A DNA stretch of 64,000 bases from Glandiceps talaboti (lineage: Eukaryota > Hemichordata > Enteropneusta > Spengelidae): contig NC_135554.1 in the NCBI RefSeq assembly GCF_964340395.1, positions 21,220,592-21,284,591 on the forward strand. Direction: 5' to 3'. The notes beneath the pieces were generated by a model that was not told where the DNA came from, did no database searches, and was given only the letters and a program-made list of their open reading frames with translations. Positions 1 to 20,539 of this stretch are shown here, piece after piece (within the stretch, counting starts at the first letter, position 1; every line of letters starts with the position of its first letter). The position numbers and the translations under genes are program-made.

Positions 1-6
1 GGGGAC

Positions 7-38
<32 letters not shown>

Positions 39-40
39 GG

Positions 41-73
<33 letters not shown>

Positions 74-1118
74 GTTGCTGTTTATGATTTGGTTGCCGAC
101 GTGATGGTGCATAGTAGCGGTGATATCTTCGCTGTAAGCATATTATATATATACATGGCTATACTAATTTGCAAGAAAGCGACCTCTTGTTACAAGATGC
201 TTCACTTATTCTGATCTACTATAAAGCCCTCACCGACAGGTCAATAGATTTGACCCTTACCAAGCTCTGCCAATTTCACAATCTTGAATTCAAGAGACGA
301 AAGTATGATAAAATCGATATAATAAAGACATGAGAGTATCTTGTGCAAAGTAGGGTATGAATCGTCATACAGTTATCATACATGCTATTGAGATGACAAC
401 TTTAATAAAAAGCAATGGAGACGCAATGATCAATGCGCTTACTATTGCAATATAGGAGATAGCTTCAATTCACGGCGTAATTACACTTTATGATGGCGAT
501 ACCATTCTGAATCCGATGTGAATACCAATGGCGGATTCAGTATGCAAATTGTCTGTCACATATCTAGTGCTTCAGAACGTATTTCTATCAAACTATAAAT
601 CTATAATTATCTTTCTTCCATCCACTTCTAGACGTTCATTCTCTATTTGTTCAATTTTCTTGCGGTGTATCATCTTTCTGCCACAAGAGATTCCTCTCCA
701 ATCATCGGCAGGGCTTCCTTTGGTATTATGGTATTATTACTAGCAAGCTTTCGATGATAGCAAGATATAGCAGAAAATAGGATTCCTACAACAGGATCTT
801 AATTACACCAATTCAAACAGCATTATTGCGACTACTTTGCACTAATAAATAATTCTGATTGATGAAGACTGCAAGTACTTGTGACATCATCCAAGACGCC
901 TTGTTACACCTAAGGTATTCATAAATAATACGAAGTCACAACATGCTGTAAAAATGATACTCTCAACGAGTTGCTTTATCAGTAGGGCATAGATTAATGC
1001 ATGAGGTACGATCTGTGATCTCGATGGCAGTGACAAATTATTATCGTGATCGTTGTACTTGCGCATGCGTAGTAACATTTTTGGAGTTTTATAAAAGTGA
1101 TAAAAAGTAAACTCTCAC
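1..1118. other. Left-edge non-coding stretch, probably intron 2 of the paralogue
   Basis: Starts with a (TTG)n/(TGG)n microsatellite (about 7-72). I found no homologue of the next exon and no other supportable gene. Confidence 0.5.
7..72. repeat. (TGT)n/(TGG)n trinucleotide microsatellite
   Basis: Uninterrupted TTG and TGG triplets seen directly. Confidence 0.95.
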
Positions 1119-1183
1119 CGACATCAAAGATGCTTCTCGCTTCCGTCTCGTTGCACTCTGGTCATAAATCAAAGAACGGAGTT
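1119..1183 (-). CDS. Paralogue exon 2: conserved RRKRE site
   Basis: Acceptor TTTTCAG/AACTCC, donor TCG/gtgaga. Recognised only by homology to exon g2 of the neighbouring gene: identical length and phase, shared TRRKRE/IRRKRE. Confidence 0.75.
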
Positions 1184-2613
1184 CTGAAAATATCAAACAT
1201 AAAACTGATTTATCCCATGATTTCCAGCGTGCTGAAATCCCAATGTAGGCTGAAATAGTATCTTATCGAAGTAGCTCCCCGAAACCCCTAGCCATTCTGT
1301 TGTGTCATGTGTAGATTTAAATAAACTTTACTTTCAAGAAGTCCAGTGATGAGTGCCACCCTCATCATGGTTCAGTACAGGAGGAAAACGGAGTGGTAGG
1401 ACAAAACCTGCATTGTTCGGTATCAAACTGAACGACCATACTCCTCTTGTAAGTTCAAATTAAAAAAAAAGAGTCAAAGGTCAGGGGTCAGGGGTCGAAC
1501 CCCGAATGTGTTTTATAGTTTGGGTCATAAGGAAATAGTTGTTTTCCAGAAAAATTGTGTTTAACAACACAGCAACGATTTTCCTTCAGGGTTATTCTAG
1601 ATTTGTTATCCTTTGTTTGTTTGTTTGTTTGTTTGTCTGGCTGTCTGTCTGTCTGTCTGTTTGTTTGTTTGTTTGTTTGTTTGTTTGTTTGTTTGTTTGT
1701 TTGTTTGTTGAACCATTCATTAGACAACAGGAGTTTTTAGTTCAAAGAGGCTGGATATATAATTCATCCTCTCTTGTCAGTTCCACTTACCTCAATGAAT
1801 AATCACTGCCACTAACTCAAATCATTTTAGCCGCCATGTGGTAATCCAATCGTAAAAGGGTAATTACTCGCTAACTTTTCAAAAATGTGTTTCTTTTGTA
1901 GGGTAAAAAAAGTCAAATGAATATGTGATCATAAGTTGACTAATTCGATATTCATAAAACATATAAGCTTACACACCGACGTTGAGATCGTACTTTTTAA
2001 CGTTATATCCACGATGTACGTCACCATTATCGATCTGCAGCCGTTACTAGATAATAATCAAACTACGGGGTGGATGAAAAAAAAAATTCTACAGCTTACC
2101 ACATACGATACTATTATTCAATAAGTACTATCATAAAGTGCATCATTCAATTGACAGGCGGAACTTACCATTTTTACATGAAGCATCTAAATCCGAGTTG
2201 TCCATAAGTTCTGATATAAAAAGATTTCCACCCATCTCAGACGTGATTGATTTTTCCATTAAAACATTTATACCTTCAAGACCCCCTTTTGGGTGATTTA
2301 AAGAGTCTAGCCTCTGTAATTGGCTATCTACAGATTCATTGACGATGGACAATTTCTTCTGCTTCATAGTCAGTGAGTGAGTCACTATGTCTAATTGTAT
2401 TTCCTCACTTCGAGGTGTTTCATGTCTCGCTGATACAAGACGGAAGTCTAGTAACTTGCTAAAGGCAAATAGCAGTAGGAGAAGTAATAGCGGCGATATC
2501 AGTAGGAGTCTTCGAACTCTCTGAGTTCGCGATGTCCGGTGAAATCCTGCCATGTACCAATTCGTAGATTCATCTGGCAAGGGTTCGACGTAACTACGTC
2601 TGCGCACTTTCAT
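1119..2613 (-). CDS. Tandem paralogue of the FAM20-like gene, 5' part only (exons 1-2)
   Basis: Exon 1 is 2169-2613 (ATG 2613; 148 codons plus one base) and encodes a basic cytosolic tail, an anchor (LLLISPLLLLLLLFAFSKLL, about residues 36-55) and a stem ending DLDASCKN. Exon 2 is 1119-1183, 65 nt, phases 1 and 0, encoding LRSLIYDQSATRRKREASLM plus S. Exon 2 has the same length, phase and position of RRKRE as in the gene at 11-17 kb, and exon 1 ends in the same ASC-K/R motif and phase, so the two genes are paralogues despite little identity in the stem. No exon 3 was recognised in 1-1118; the rest is probably off the left edge. Function is inferred from the paralogue. Confidence 0.75.
1612..1710. 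repeat. (TTTG)n/(TGTC)n compound microsatellite
   Basis: TTTG, then TGTC, then TTTG tetramers. It lies in intron 1 of the paralogue and creates spurious ORFs on both strands. Confidence 0.95.
2169..2613 (-). CDS. Paralogue exon 1: tail, membrane anchor and stem
   Basis: ATG 2613, donor AAATG/gtaagt at 2169. A type II signal anchor follows a run of arginines (RTSRTQRVRR), consistent with a Golgi type II topology. Confidence 0.75.
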
Positions 2614-5600
2614 TTCGCTATCAATTTCTATAATCTGGGACAGAATTTCTATATATATCTAACTGTCACTTCTGAACGACTCCTATCTCTTTATTATTCT
2701 TGTGTGGGATTTTTAGAAATCAACAAGGCGTTATTGATTTCTCGAAGAAACTGCACATCCACGGAAAAACATTCTTTGTGATGGCATCGATTTTTGTTTT
2801 CAAGGCTATACAATGAAACGTTCCCATTGACTGAAGTGAATTTGTGTTCCTTAAATACGGGAATCTTTATTAGCACTCAGGGCACTGTCTTCTTGCGTCA
2901 CGCACGAACAAACTTGAGTTCCGGATTTTGTCGATCGAGACGGTTTGATGAGAAATGTCTGTGTACCGATTATGTTGGTTTATTGACGGCTCCATTTCTA
3001 GTTCCATCGAAACAAACATTTGTAGACATCAATATTCTCTTCATGCCTTGATTGACGCCCCCAAGCGACAAATAAACGTCACCCTTTTTGTCATTTTATT
3101 GATTCTTCTGCTAGATTACTTTGAATGTCTCTAGACATACCAACTACTGAACACGCATAAATCGGTTCATATCTCAACCCCCAATAGAGAGAATTTACAC
3201 AGCACTTAGCCACCAGTGTTAACTTCGAGAAGGTGATCACATTCCGTTTAACCGAATCAAGATGACATATTAAAAACGGGAAACATTTTCTTTCTAATGA
3301 TAGCATTTCCCTTTTCTCCTGCTTCTAAATCCTGCACACCTCAATGTGAATTGAGTTCAACTTGTTTGAAATACTTACATGATAATAAATAGGGACACTG
3401 TGAGACACTATTTTCATCTAAATATTCGATACTTGCATCTGTGTCGATTTGTGCCTTGAAATGAATATAGATATCCAAATAACATTGATTTGTACGTTTA
3501 TAGTATAAATCCGGTTCTGCTTACCCATGGCAGTTCATTACTTAAGCTAATTGGACAATGTTGTTTGTCTAGGTTTTTGTTGATGTTACCATAGACCTTA
3601 CACGAAAACGTAGACAATTAACATTGTCCAATTAGCGTATGTACGTACGTGTAATTAACTTCAGTGGGTAAACACAACCCGATCTACACTATATATATTC
3701 GTGTAGGATCTATTACTATGATGTCATCAATCGGACATATCTAAGATTTGTTAATGATATGGATTGACAGATGTTACTTATTTTACTAAGTTTGTCTTGA
3801 CATTCCATCGTTGAATGTGGCGTTGATCAAGCATGTCTGATCATTGAAAATGAACACGGTTATAATTTTCCGTTGTATATGCTTGCGTATTTTCTCCACG
3901 ATCCAATTTTGGCGCAATTGCGGCACTCAAAAAAAGCGAATCATTGTGTGACGAACTTGTTGAAAATAACATGGATTTGATGTAATTCTTCACATGGAAC
4001 AAAAATAACTCAGAGAATGGACAGGTCGCTGTCATGTCCTTTTCTTTTTTGCCGTCGCGCGCGAGGTACTCTATACGTTGGAGAAAAGAACAGTTTCCTC
4101 TTGCAAATTTACACCCTGTAGGGTGTGGGACAGGTGGCATCGACAGGTGTACATCTTTAGTTGCTATAATTTATTTAATTTTCAATACAATAATTCTAAA
4201 TTCATCACAAGATTTTCTTGGCAAAATTTCAATAAAAGCTGACGACACGTCATTCACATGGAAATCAATCACATATGTGCTACTTCCTTCCTCTGTTAAT
4301 TAAAAATCGTTTATGTTATTGTTGCTAACAGGTACCTGTCACTTTCATTGTGCCATGATGTATCTTGCCACTTCACAAAACTATGTCCTTTTCAATGTCA
4401 TAATCTTACCCGCCAAAATCAGCTGAACAAAATTTACACTTTACCAAATTTTTTTGCACATATCACCTACATTTTAGACTGTAGTTACAGACACAATACT
4501 CCTTTATTAGTATGGTTCAAAATGTTGCCTTTAAAAGTGATAATCATGTACAAAAAAGGCAGTCGAATTCTGTTCACGTTTCTGTAAACGAAAAGCGTTA
4601 TGTCTGCTGCTAGCAGTACGTATGATAAATTAACTGTACGAATTGACCTTGACCTGAAGTAACAAGTAGTTGAAATGTTCAAGATAGTATGTCCTATACC
4701 AATTATTTTCACAACAATTAAAACGGTACGAACTTTTTAAGGTTAAAAATACTTAGCAGTGGCTAAGATAAAAACGGCTGCATTTCTAATTTGTGAATTA
4801 GGTCTTGATGAGTTGTAATATTCATGTTAATCTTAAAGCATATGTATGTTATATAAATAATTGATAAGAAAAATAATATACCGTCATCTTTATTTATATA
4901 TCCGTTTTGTAACAGCGAAAGGAAAGAACAGGAAGATATGGTAGAAATGAAATTCCAGTTATATCGAAAATCTTTTTCTAAAAAGGCCTAAATTTGTTAT
5001 TTTTTTGCTTTTATAATTATTTGTGTTATCCCTTGTGGCTGTCTGTCACATACAAACCAGCATAGACAACCACTTAACCGGAGAAAACTGCACCTTACCT
5101 CACCTCCACTGATTCCACTCCGAGGACTAAATTCTCTGAAAATGTGAGACGTATTAGATATGAAAGCTTGTTTCTAGTCCTTTTTACATACCAGAAGAAG
5201 ATTTGGGTTTGCCGTCTTGTTTTCAAGGACAACCACAATAGAGTTAACGGAGTATTCGGCGGCCATATTGAATTCTAGTATCATGGATTACTAGTACAAT
5301 GTATATCATTTTGCCTCATTGGTCTTTACAGACACGAATATGGATTATTCATCACTCCGAAGTGATTATTAGCTTATTTCCTTCAGATAAATAGTCATGA
5401 ATATGCATTGCTCATCTTATAAATCTTCACTAAGACCCTTGGGGCATAGTCTATCACTGAAAGAACAATAAAAATGGCAAAAAAAATCAATTTGGTATTT
5501 CTTGGCAACCAAGTGAACTATATGTGATGTGAAATCATGAAATGACTCTCTAGAACCCAAAGTTTATGAAAATACCTTTATTTCGTAGAGTAGTATTCCC

Positions 5601-6080
5601 TTTTAAAGGACTTATACTATTCTAAAAGTGTCCTATATTCACTAGTTATAAATTAATTTCTTCCCTGGACTGGCTAGATACATTATAGTGCGTTTGCACT
5701 TCTTTTAATGCACAATTTCCTACTCCCTGGCATACGTGATTTAACCTACACAACGATTACTGTTACCACGACAACGTCATCACTCGTAACAAAAGTCGGG
5801 TAACCTTGTTATGACTTCACAATGGATGGTCACTTTCATTTAAAAAAGAAACTCGCTCATTCGTCCACTAAGTAGACGGTGACGTCACAGTTGATGGCTT
5901 ATTCGCAATATTTCATCTTTATTAAAGTATTTATGTGACAATTTACTTCGTACTCACATCTAGAAGGAAGTTCGTTGATTTTCAATTCTGCACGAATTCT
6001 ACTAGCATATAGTGCAACATTACCTAATCGTGATATTATGTACAGACATATGTACAGGAGGGAGGGAGGGGGAGGGAGGG

Positions 6081-6151
<71 letters not shown>

Positions 6152-6195
6152 GACAGACATACATACATACATACATACATACATACATACATACA

Positions 6196-6226
<31 letters not shown>

Positions 6227-9200
6227 GTACATATGATTGGCGTTATAATTTATGATAATTGGTGATTAAGAAAATAAAACAATGAATGAATGAATGACGG
6301 ATGGATGGATGCATGTGATTTTGTTTGTTTGTTTGTTTGTTTGTTTGTTTGTTTTCGTAAACAACACTAACTGAGCCTGTGTTCCCTGTGGTTTGACTTC
6401 GTTCCATCAACAGATAGTTTGCATAATTTCGGTCTAGACTATGGTTTAGATGTGCCAGCCTTCAACTAAATTTAGGCGGGAAAGTGTTCCAAACTAAAGT
6501 AGACAGTACTGTAATAGTATATATGACAATACCTAGAAGTCATTAACCTGTTGCTTAACTTTCAGCATTCATGACAATATTCCCACCGGACACCAGATGA
6601 TAATGTACGACTTTTTCATGTGAATCGACCAAATCCATCATGTTGTTGGGTGATTAAGAAAAGCAGATTGAGATATCCACAATGACACGATCACTATCGA
6701 ACGTAACCGATAATCTGCGAATTTAGATCTCGGCTTGATACGATTGGAGTGCTGCATAAGTAATCGGGGATGTCGGTTGTTCACTAGGGAGGCAGAAGTC
6801 GGACATTAATCGGATTGTTCTTCACCACTTCCGCACGAGCACGCTTTCATTTGAAAGAAGTATGATACTCTTTGTGCTTAGACCAAATTTTAAGAGATGT
6901 AAATTTAGATAACAACCAAAATACTTCTAAAAACCCACCATGCAATATGTGTTCCATCTACAACATAAATACATAAATACAACGACTACCAGCAGTTTCA
7001 ATATGTGAATTTTTTTAGATGACGGACTATACCGTCAGCCATTTTGAAGAACATTTATGTAAAGATGACATACGGAAATGAAGAATAAAACGAAAATGTC
7101 GTTTTCGATATTTTTGCAGTAAATGCAATTCTACTATTTAAAGGGATACAGGCTGAATTTATAAACTTTTTACTCAAGTGAAAATACTTATATACATCCT
7201 CGATATTCAGTATAATGTTAATGTTTATGCATGCCTTCTATGATATTACAGTTGTCTTCTGTTCGAACTGTTGGTATCCTAACATATATGCGTATAATAA
7301 ATTACGTCATTGGATCATTTATATGACTGTTATATCTTAATGCCAGGCTTGCATTCAGTCGTAAGTGATGGTTAAGTATATGCATCAGTAAGTAGAGTAC
7401 CACGAGTACTTTTTGAATGACCAGCAAAGGTTACATCCCAAATCGTGTAAACTCAGCTTGTGCCCCTTTGAGGTGATTTTTTATACACGTTTCTTAACTG
7501 TTAAGGCGCCCATAGATATAGGAAAGTCTAAATTCAGTTAGTCATTATAGTTGCAGACGATATTGTAACCTTTGCTGTCTTGCTTAGTTTGACATGCTGC
7601 AAATTTGTCGGGTGTATTGATAATGATGTAATTTAGAGGGTGGAAATTAGCTGTGACTAGTAGACTGATTGATTCATGAATAAATTATCACATGACAAGA
7701 CACACACACGTCAGATCAAATTTGAACACAGAATTGCGAGGTCTATTACCCAAATGAAAATAAAAGACCTCGTGTTTAGTTGAATCTGTCAACTTCAATA
7801 TTTTACATGCCACATTAATGGCGATTTGGATATATTGTTTGGTGTTGCATCGGGGAATACATCGTCGTTCATGTAACCCTAGGGAAATTTGCTAAGCAAT
7901 GTTGGCCCGGTTACATTTCACCTCCTCGCGGTTTACTGCAGTATGAGCTACGGTGTGTGTTGAAAGTATCAAGTCAGTTTCATGCAAAGAACTTTGCATC
8001 TAGCTTAGTCAAACAACGCTCAAAATGACTTCATGGCCGAAGACGTCGATTGATTCTATTTTGTTACGAATAACAGGGTCATACAAGATGGTGGACGGGT
8101 TGGGGTTAATGCATTATAATTATACAGTTAACGATGAAAATAAAGTCTTAAGTTACAAATTACATAAATAACAGTCCTCCTTGTAGCACAATTTACGAAT
8201 TACCAAAAAACACAAATTTCATCATTTCGTTTGAAAAGAAATTATCATTTACACGACGTGGTAGAATAACATTTTGATGAAATTTCGTTTTAAGAATATG
8301 TTGAAAATAGTAATTCAAATTACGATGTTATACTCTTTATTTTGAAATTTTACAGTTTATTACGAAATTATCCATGATGACTCACTCTCATAAACCAAAT
8401 CCATCCGGTCATGAGCCTTGAACTTGTGACTAAAGTGTGTCCATGAAGTCTAATGTCAAGGGTTTTATAATATACATGTGTCACACCATGGACCCTGGAG
8501 TGAACCGAGATATATGGTTAGACTAGACCTTCTATTACCGATGGGTTTATCCTAACTTGTTACTTGGCCGTCAAAATCTAACTAGAGTGAACTGGAAATG
8601 TTCGTGTACGTTATTTACAGTCCAGCCTTGACATGACAACAAACAAGGAAACTATAACCCACAAATCCAACAAATTATTCATAAAATTACACAACCTGTT
8701 TACAACTAGAAACAGCTTCTCACTTTGTACGGTTTGTGTTTGACCCTTTTTTTACATGATACAAATGACAAACGTTAAAATTAGACAATTAATTTGCATA
8801 TAAAAATAATCTGCATACGGTACTGTGCGGGCTGAACTCTAATAATAGCATATTCTACATACTGCTTGCGCAAGCACCAATAATGCAAACAAGAAAATAC
8901 CATAGTAGTTATGTGGCTGAGGTCTATTTTATCATATAAACGCTGATGACATGACTTAGAATTTTCGATTGATGTGCTTACTATCAATATAGACAAATTT
9001 CGTGCGATTCATTGCGATGATGTATGTATGTATGTACCGTGGGAATTTATCAAATATCATTTTGAGCCATCTACGGATTCTAGAGTCCAGAGTTTATTAG
9101 GGTGACCTCAAAATACAATTTATCCAATACATTTATTATCGAAACGTTTGTGCGAATGGCAGGGAAAGGATGAACGTGATGACTGTATTATTCCAAAAGA

Positions 9201-11148
9201 ATGATGGCGCTATACATTTCGATTACACCAAACGCATTTCAAATATGACGTGCGCCACCTATCGACAGAAGATTGTCACTTCAATACCCGAAACGAAAAT
9301 CATTAGTTAGTTAGTTAGTTATTAGTAAGGCAATTCACTTACTCTTAGAAGGCGTTCGAATACAAAGCAATACAGAAAAAGAAAACTATTTTACAATTAT
9401 ATGTATGTTTTATATTAACATATCATAAAAGTAAAGCGACGTCCAGAATAAAAAACTTGACAACGAGGTGAACCGTGCATCAGGACTGTGCAGAATTGAT
9501 TTCATAACAAAATCTCCATTCAACTAACCTGTTTGATGGAACGTTAAAAACTCACAACATTTGACCGCAGGAAATCTCCTGATTGGTAACTGGACAGGAA
9601 TATGAAAGAGTGATGTGAAATGGATACAACGGAGACATAATAGTGACATTTTTTAAACACCCAGAAATTATATCCCAAACAAGGGTGACATTCCTTAAAT
9701 GACTTTTAGATTGTTGAATCGTGAGGTAAGTACATATACTCCGAGAATCACGGACATGATGAACACACATTACTTGAAATAAACTAAAGATAATGTATTC
9801 CTCAATCTCGACACAACAAAAAATTCTTTATTACTCTTTGAATGTTCATCATAGAATCACTTTCATTAATACATTATAATTTAGTTTTTTTCCACTGGGG
9901 ATTCTTCACTCTCCATGGAAAATTACATCATTCAACGTTTTGCGCAATACATGCGTATACCAGAGGGCGCCCTCATAGGTGGCTCCAAAGTGGGTAGATG
10001 TTTTGATCGAAGAAAACTGTGTAATACTTTTCTGGTAAATCGCAGTAAAATGTTTCTAACGAGATCATGAGCTGATTATTAAAATGTTCACTGGAGAGCA
10101 GAAATTCCAAACAGGTCATCAGCAACAACAAAAGCTCTTTGTATTTTATACAATATGCCAACCATTTTGGTAGCTGTTACCCGTATGTATCAATAATGAC
10201 GCTTGTTTTCACACTTTTTCTTCTTGTCTTTTACATATACAGATATAGTATCCCATAATGAAAGCCTGGTTAGCCTATTTACAGACGAGCTCAACTTCAG
10301 CAAAATCTTTCGTGCAGATAGACATAGTTTACCGACAGATTAGCACCTCATCACAATCGTATGGTGACGGTTTAAAGGTGTGGTCTGTCTAGAGATTAAC
10401 GGAGTAAGGAGAATCACTTCTGTTAAAAACCTAGCCTCCCAATAATCATTGTCGTAAAAAGCATGCGTGTTTGAAGAACTAGAACTACTAGCAAATCGTG
10501 GAAAGAGTAAAACTCACTGTACTAAATATTTGACTTGATCTGATCATTTCCCTGTACTAATACTGTTGGGGAGCTTGATTAAAAGAAAGAGGCTTTCATA
10601 TATTGCACATGTTTTTGCATTCTTGTGGCTTTATAAACAACTCATTGAAAGTCACTGAATACCTGAATTATTAACCCTGACGGCCTGACATTATATTTTT
10701 CCCAATTTCTGTCTAGAAAGTAAAAACCTTAAATGTCATTATTTTTGTTAAAACTGTTAACCAATTCCGTACTCCAGTCTTCACGAGAGAAAGGTAAAAA
10801 CAATGTTGTTTGTTATATATTAAAATACATAGTTTCCGTCTCTATGGCAACTGTAGTAGCCTAGCACCATTACATGTCTTAATACTATTTGTGCTCTTTT
10901 TTCATACCTGTTGTTATCTATGTATACTCACATTATAATAAATACTGATAAATTATATGTCTGTCTTTGTCCAAGATCTGAGGTAAATCAGTTGATTATG
11001 ACGATTTAATTCCGTTGAAATTCTAGCCACCAATATAAGTTTATAAATCGTGACAATGAAACTGTCACTGTGTTCGGGTTTAGGTGACATTTACCGCCCA
11101 TGAACTGTCCCTGTGTGTGTCAACTAGCAGGCTGATATCTTACTCCGT
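2614..11148. other. Intergenic region without a supportable gene
   Basis: About 8.5 kb of AT-rich sequence between the two FAM20-like genes. It contains the compound microsatellite at 6060-6225 and short tetramer tracts near 6285-6353 and 9305. Longest ORFs (for example 3841-4140 minus) lack homology, splice context or coding-like composition. Regulatory elements cannot be excluded. Confidence 0.6.
6056..6226. repeat. Compound microsatellite (GGGA)n-(GACA)n-(ATAC)n
   Basis: Three tetramer blocks abut: GGGA-like (6058-6080), GACA (6081-6149) and ATAC (6156-6222). One base changes convert each block into the next, a typical microsatellite life-cycle series. Confidence 0.95.
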
Positions 11149-17221
<6,073 letters not shown>

Positions 17222-17633
17222 TATGAATGACTTTTTGACTAATACGAATCCACACTTGCGTATGTGCTCATCGCTACCTTGCCAATTGCGAGAGATCGAA
17301 TAGTCCTCTCGGCTGTTTTTAACCCAAACTCTTAGTACGGTGATCCGACACAACTGACGTCATTACTATGCAAATTTAACCCTCCTGGGTCCATGAAACA
17401 ATCAATGGCCCTCGATACCCTTGCCCCATCAACCTGCAGCGTCTCGTCACATACATTACCATAGAATAATAACCAGCTGCAGCCCGAACACGCATGTCCG
17501 TGAACAACGATGTTGTGCAATTTTGTTGTGCCATATTGGACAACTGTACTAGTCGCCGGAGTGTGACTTTGATAGGAATTCGAAGGCGACACAATGGCAC
17601 AGTTATCACAGGGGGCAGCGAGCATGTAACTGA

Positions 17634-17654
17634 TTGATCGATCGATCGATCGAT

Positions 17655-17699
<45 letters not shown>

Positions 17700-17700
17700 A
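17634..17700. repeat. (GATC)n to (GATT)n microsatellite
   Basis: GATC tetramers grade into GATT tetramers, about 410 bases upstream of the FAM20-like start codon. Confidence 0.95.
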
Positions 17701-18213
17701 TTTGGTTGAATGATTGATCGATTGAATGATCAATTTTTGTGGTGCAATATAACTTATTTTGTGCGTGATATTGATCAGTTCACTCATCTTCTAGGGAATT
17801 TAGTTCGTTCAGTATTTAGTTATAGCCGTACTGACACTGGGGACGATTTTGCTGTTTTCGTACATAATCATAATGTCGGCTTTCTTTTTAAGTATTGGGC
17901 AAAGAAAATTAAAAATTGAGCTCATTATGGAATCCCTAACTCCTACTGCTACATTCTAAATGTTCGACAATGTGATGTTAATTTACGCAAATGTCCCCTC
18001 CGGGCTTCCATAGTTAATCACCTTATCGTCTAAATTCTAGTATTTTCTACGGCGCGTATTGGTGGGAAGTACCGTGCTTTGTTTACAAGCATCAAAGCCT
18101 GCCTTCATTTCTCACTGATGACATGCGACAAGCCGTCTTTTTGTTTGTCGGTAAGTTAGGATATTATGCATGATTCACACTTTATGCCACAGACAAGTAA
18201 GAAACACCGTTAT

Positions 18214-18332
18214 TTGTTTGGTTCCGGTTACCCGACCCCACCTAGTTTTTCACGCCAACCCTAAACTCTTTTTTCGGTATTCGAGAAAAAAAAATAAAAT
18301 CGCGAAAATCGTGAAGTCTCGCAAGAAATAGT
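18214..18332 (+). mobile_element. Dispersed repeat D, copy 1
   Basis: TTGGTTCCGGTTACCCGACC and CACCTAGTTTTTCACGCC, then a run ending GTGAAGTCTCGCAA. Copies at 37008-37125 and, partly, 51613-51790. Class unknown. Confidence 0.6.
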
Positions 18333-19124
18333 GGGTGCGTGTCAGACTTATCTCAGATAGGGTAAGTCGAGATTTTTTTTAATTTTATCTTTTTTAATTG
18401 TTTTTAATTTTGAAAAATATTGCTTTGACCCAAAACAAACAAACTGTCGGTCAGAATACCCCTTCTGTGATAGTTTGATGAAATATGTAGACATGACTGG
18501 GGAAAGAAAATAGACGTACATGAAGGTCAAGAAGATAAACAAATTGGCATCTACATGTTTAGGGTCTGACAGCTTAAACTAGGATCGGTCGGATTAAACA
18601 CATTTTTTTTTTAATTTTGCCTAATTTCTGAGGTGCATATGAAACACACATAAACATATAGGTTGCTTGGTAATGTATTGTTTGCCTTTGTATTGTCTTG
18701 CAGTTGTTTTGGAAATTAATAAAAAAAAACTTAAAAAAAATATAGGTTGCTTGGTGTATTCCTATTTTATTCAGTATTGATAGGAATGTGAACACAATCA
18801 TTGCTTGTACAGTTTCTAGGTAATAAGGCAGCTCCTTCTGCCACACACACACACACACTTGTTAGGGGTGAGATCAATAGTTCAATGTAGGATAAAAACT
18901 AAATTCTTTAACTTTGGGGTGGGATGGTGTTTTAGCCATTTTAGTTCTCATCCTACAAAATTGATTGTACTTTTTATGGATGTTTCTTACCCCTAAATAC
19001 AATCATTTCTTTTAAAAATGTCAAATTGAGAGAAATGGAAGAATTTTTGCTATAGTAAATGCATGGCACTTAAAAATAAAGTAAAGTGTCAGCAAAAGAA
19101 CTATATTTTACTTACTACATACTG

Positions 19125-19262
19125 GCTTCATATTCATAGCACTACATACTACTACATACACTGGTTTTATATTCATAGTACTACATACTACTACATACTG
19201 GTTTTATATTCACAGCACTACATACTACTACATACTGGCTTCATATTCATAGCACTACATAC
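19125..19262. repeat. Tandem repeats with ACATACTGG-TTCATATTCATAG units
   Basis: Four imperfect copies of CTGGCTTCATATTCATAGCA separated by CTACATACTACTACATA spacers. Confidence 0.85.
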
Positions 19263-20473
19263 TAATACTGACTGTGCATTTGAAGCCTTTTTCAATTTTG
19301 GCCAATTTAGATTAGGAGGCGGGGCATAAGTACAGAATTTTTTTTTCCTTCCTTGAACTATTGATCTCTCACCCCTTACAACGTTATTAATTGGGAGACG
19401 TTAGCACCTTGTTTTGTATGTTATTTCAGTTAGTTTGCAGACACATAAATTTGTTGATTTCAATACACAGTCTCAAAAGAAAAGAGTATAATGTGCAGAA
19501 ATGAATGAAGTATACAGCTATCCTTTATCGGTAGGTAAAATATGTCAGGTATAAAATTCATACAAAATTATTTTATTGGTGTAAAAATAGTTAACCTGGT
19601 GTAATAATGCAAACATCTGTGATTTATTGTGGTACTGTAAAGGTGTTTATTTTTGGCACCTGGAAAGTTTGGCGGAATGGCAATTTAGGATGTATGAGGT
19701 GCACTTTAATCCTCTGTCTAAAAGAGGGGTGTCTGTTTGTACACACAAAAAAATAAAAGTTGGGAAAAACAGGATAATTTGGCAGACAGTGCAAGAGGAA
19801 AGTAGACTTATAAATAACTTGTCTGGCTGGCTGGCTGTATTCAATGCAACTGTGACACTTTTCACAACAACTGAATACAGAAAGATGACAACTTGAAATG
19901 TACGTTAGCAGGAGTTATTTCTGCCGAAAAGGTTTTCGTGCAAATGCAGCTGAAATAAATCAAGTGCCGAACAACATACAACCACAGTATTTGATAAATT
20001 ACATCTTTCATCATATCCATAAATACAATGGCAATCAAATTATGCATCACATCATAACTGTATCTTCCATACTACATATTTTGAGATCACTTTCATAAAC
20101 AAACTATTGGCATAAGAAATACATGTCACATGATCTTGTTATAAACACCAATCAACATCACTGTCTTTATCCAAAGACCAAGACAACATTATGTCATTGT
20201 GTTTATAATGCAATACAGTGTCTCATTCAAGTGCCACATGCTGAGTTTTTAAGTTGTTTGTTTACTATGGTAAAAATACATAAAACTTCATTTCAATTAC
20301 TCTGGTGTACTGCTATTGATGCACTCCTCCAATGGCATTAAAAACCACCTTCTAACTTTATTAGCATTACCTTGGTATTACCTTGGTATTTTAGTATACA
20401 TATAATAAATTATGTATTTGAATCTGCCTAAATACCCAGTATGAGTTCTGCCATCATCCATGTCTGTAGTTTG

Positions 20474-20479
20474 TTTATT
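20474..20479 (-). terminator. Possible NUP155 polyadenylation signal AATAAA
   Basis: This is the first AATAAA on the minus strand that I found after the NUP155 stop, about 535 bases downstream. Placing it here would put a tandem-repeat block (20540-20960) in the 3' UTR. No transcript evidence. Confidence 0.25.
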
Positions 20480-20539
20480 GGGTAGTCACAAAAATCATTG
20501 CGAGGGCACCACAAATGGGCATGTCGAAATCATTGTTTA

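Noticed and set aside
887-1078. 63-codon minus ORF as exon 3 of the left paralogue
   Set aside because: No similarity to exon g3 (TCNWYNMTDK, VLVQLDYK), and no suitable acceptor in phase 0.
3841-4140. 99-codon minus ORF in the intergenic region
   Set aside because: No recognisable domain, no splice partners, composition typical of chance ORFs.
17222-17353. N-terminal extension of the FAM20-like protein starting at 17353
   Set aside because: The codon there is TTG; the first ATG in the open frame is 17221, with good context and a typical short cytosolic tail.
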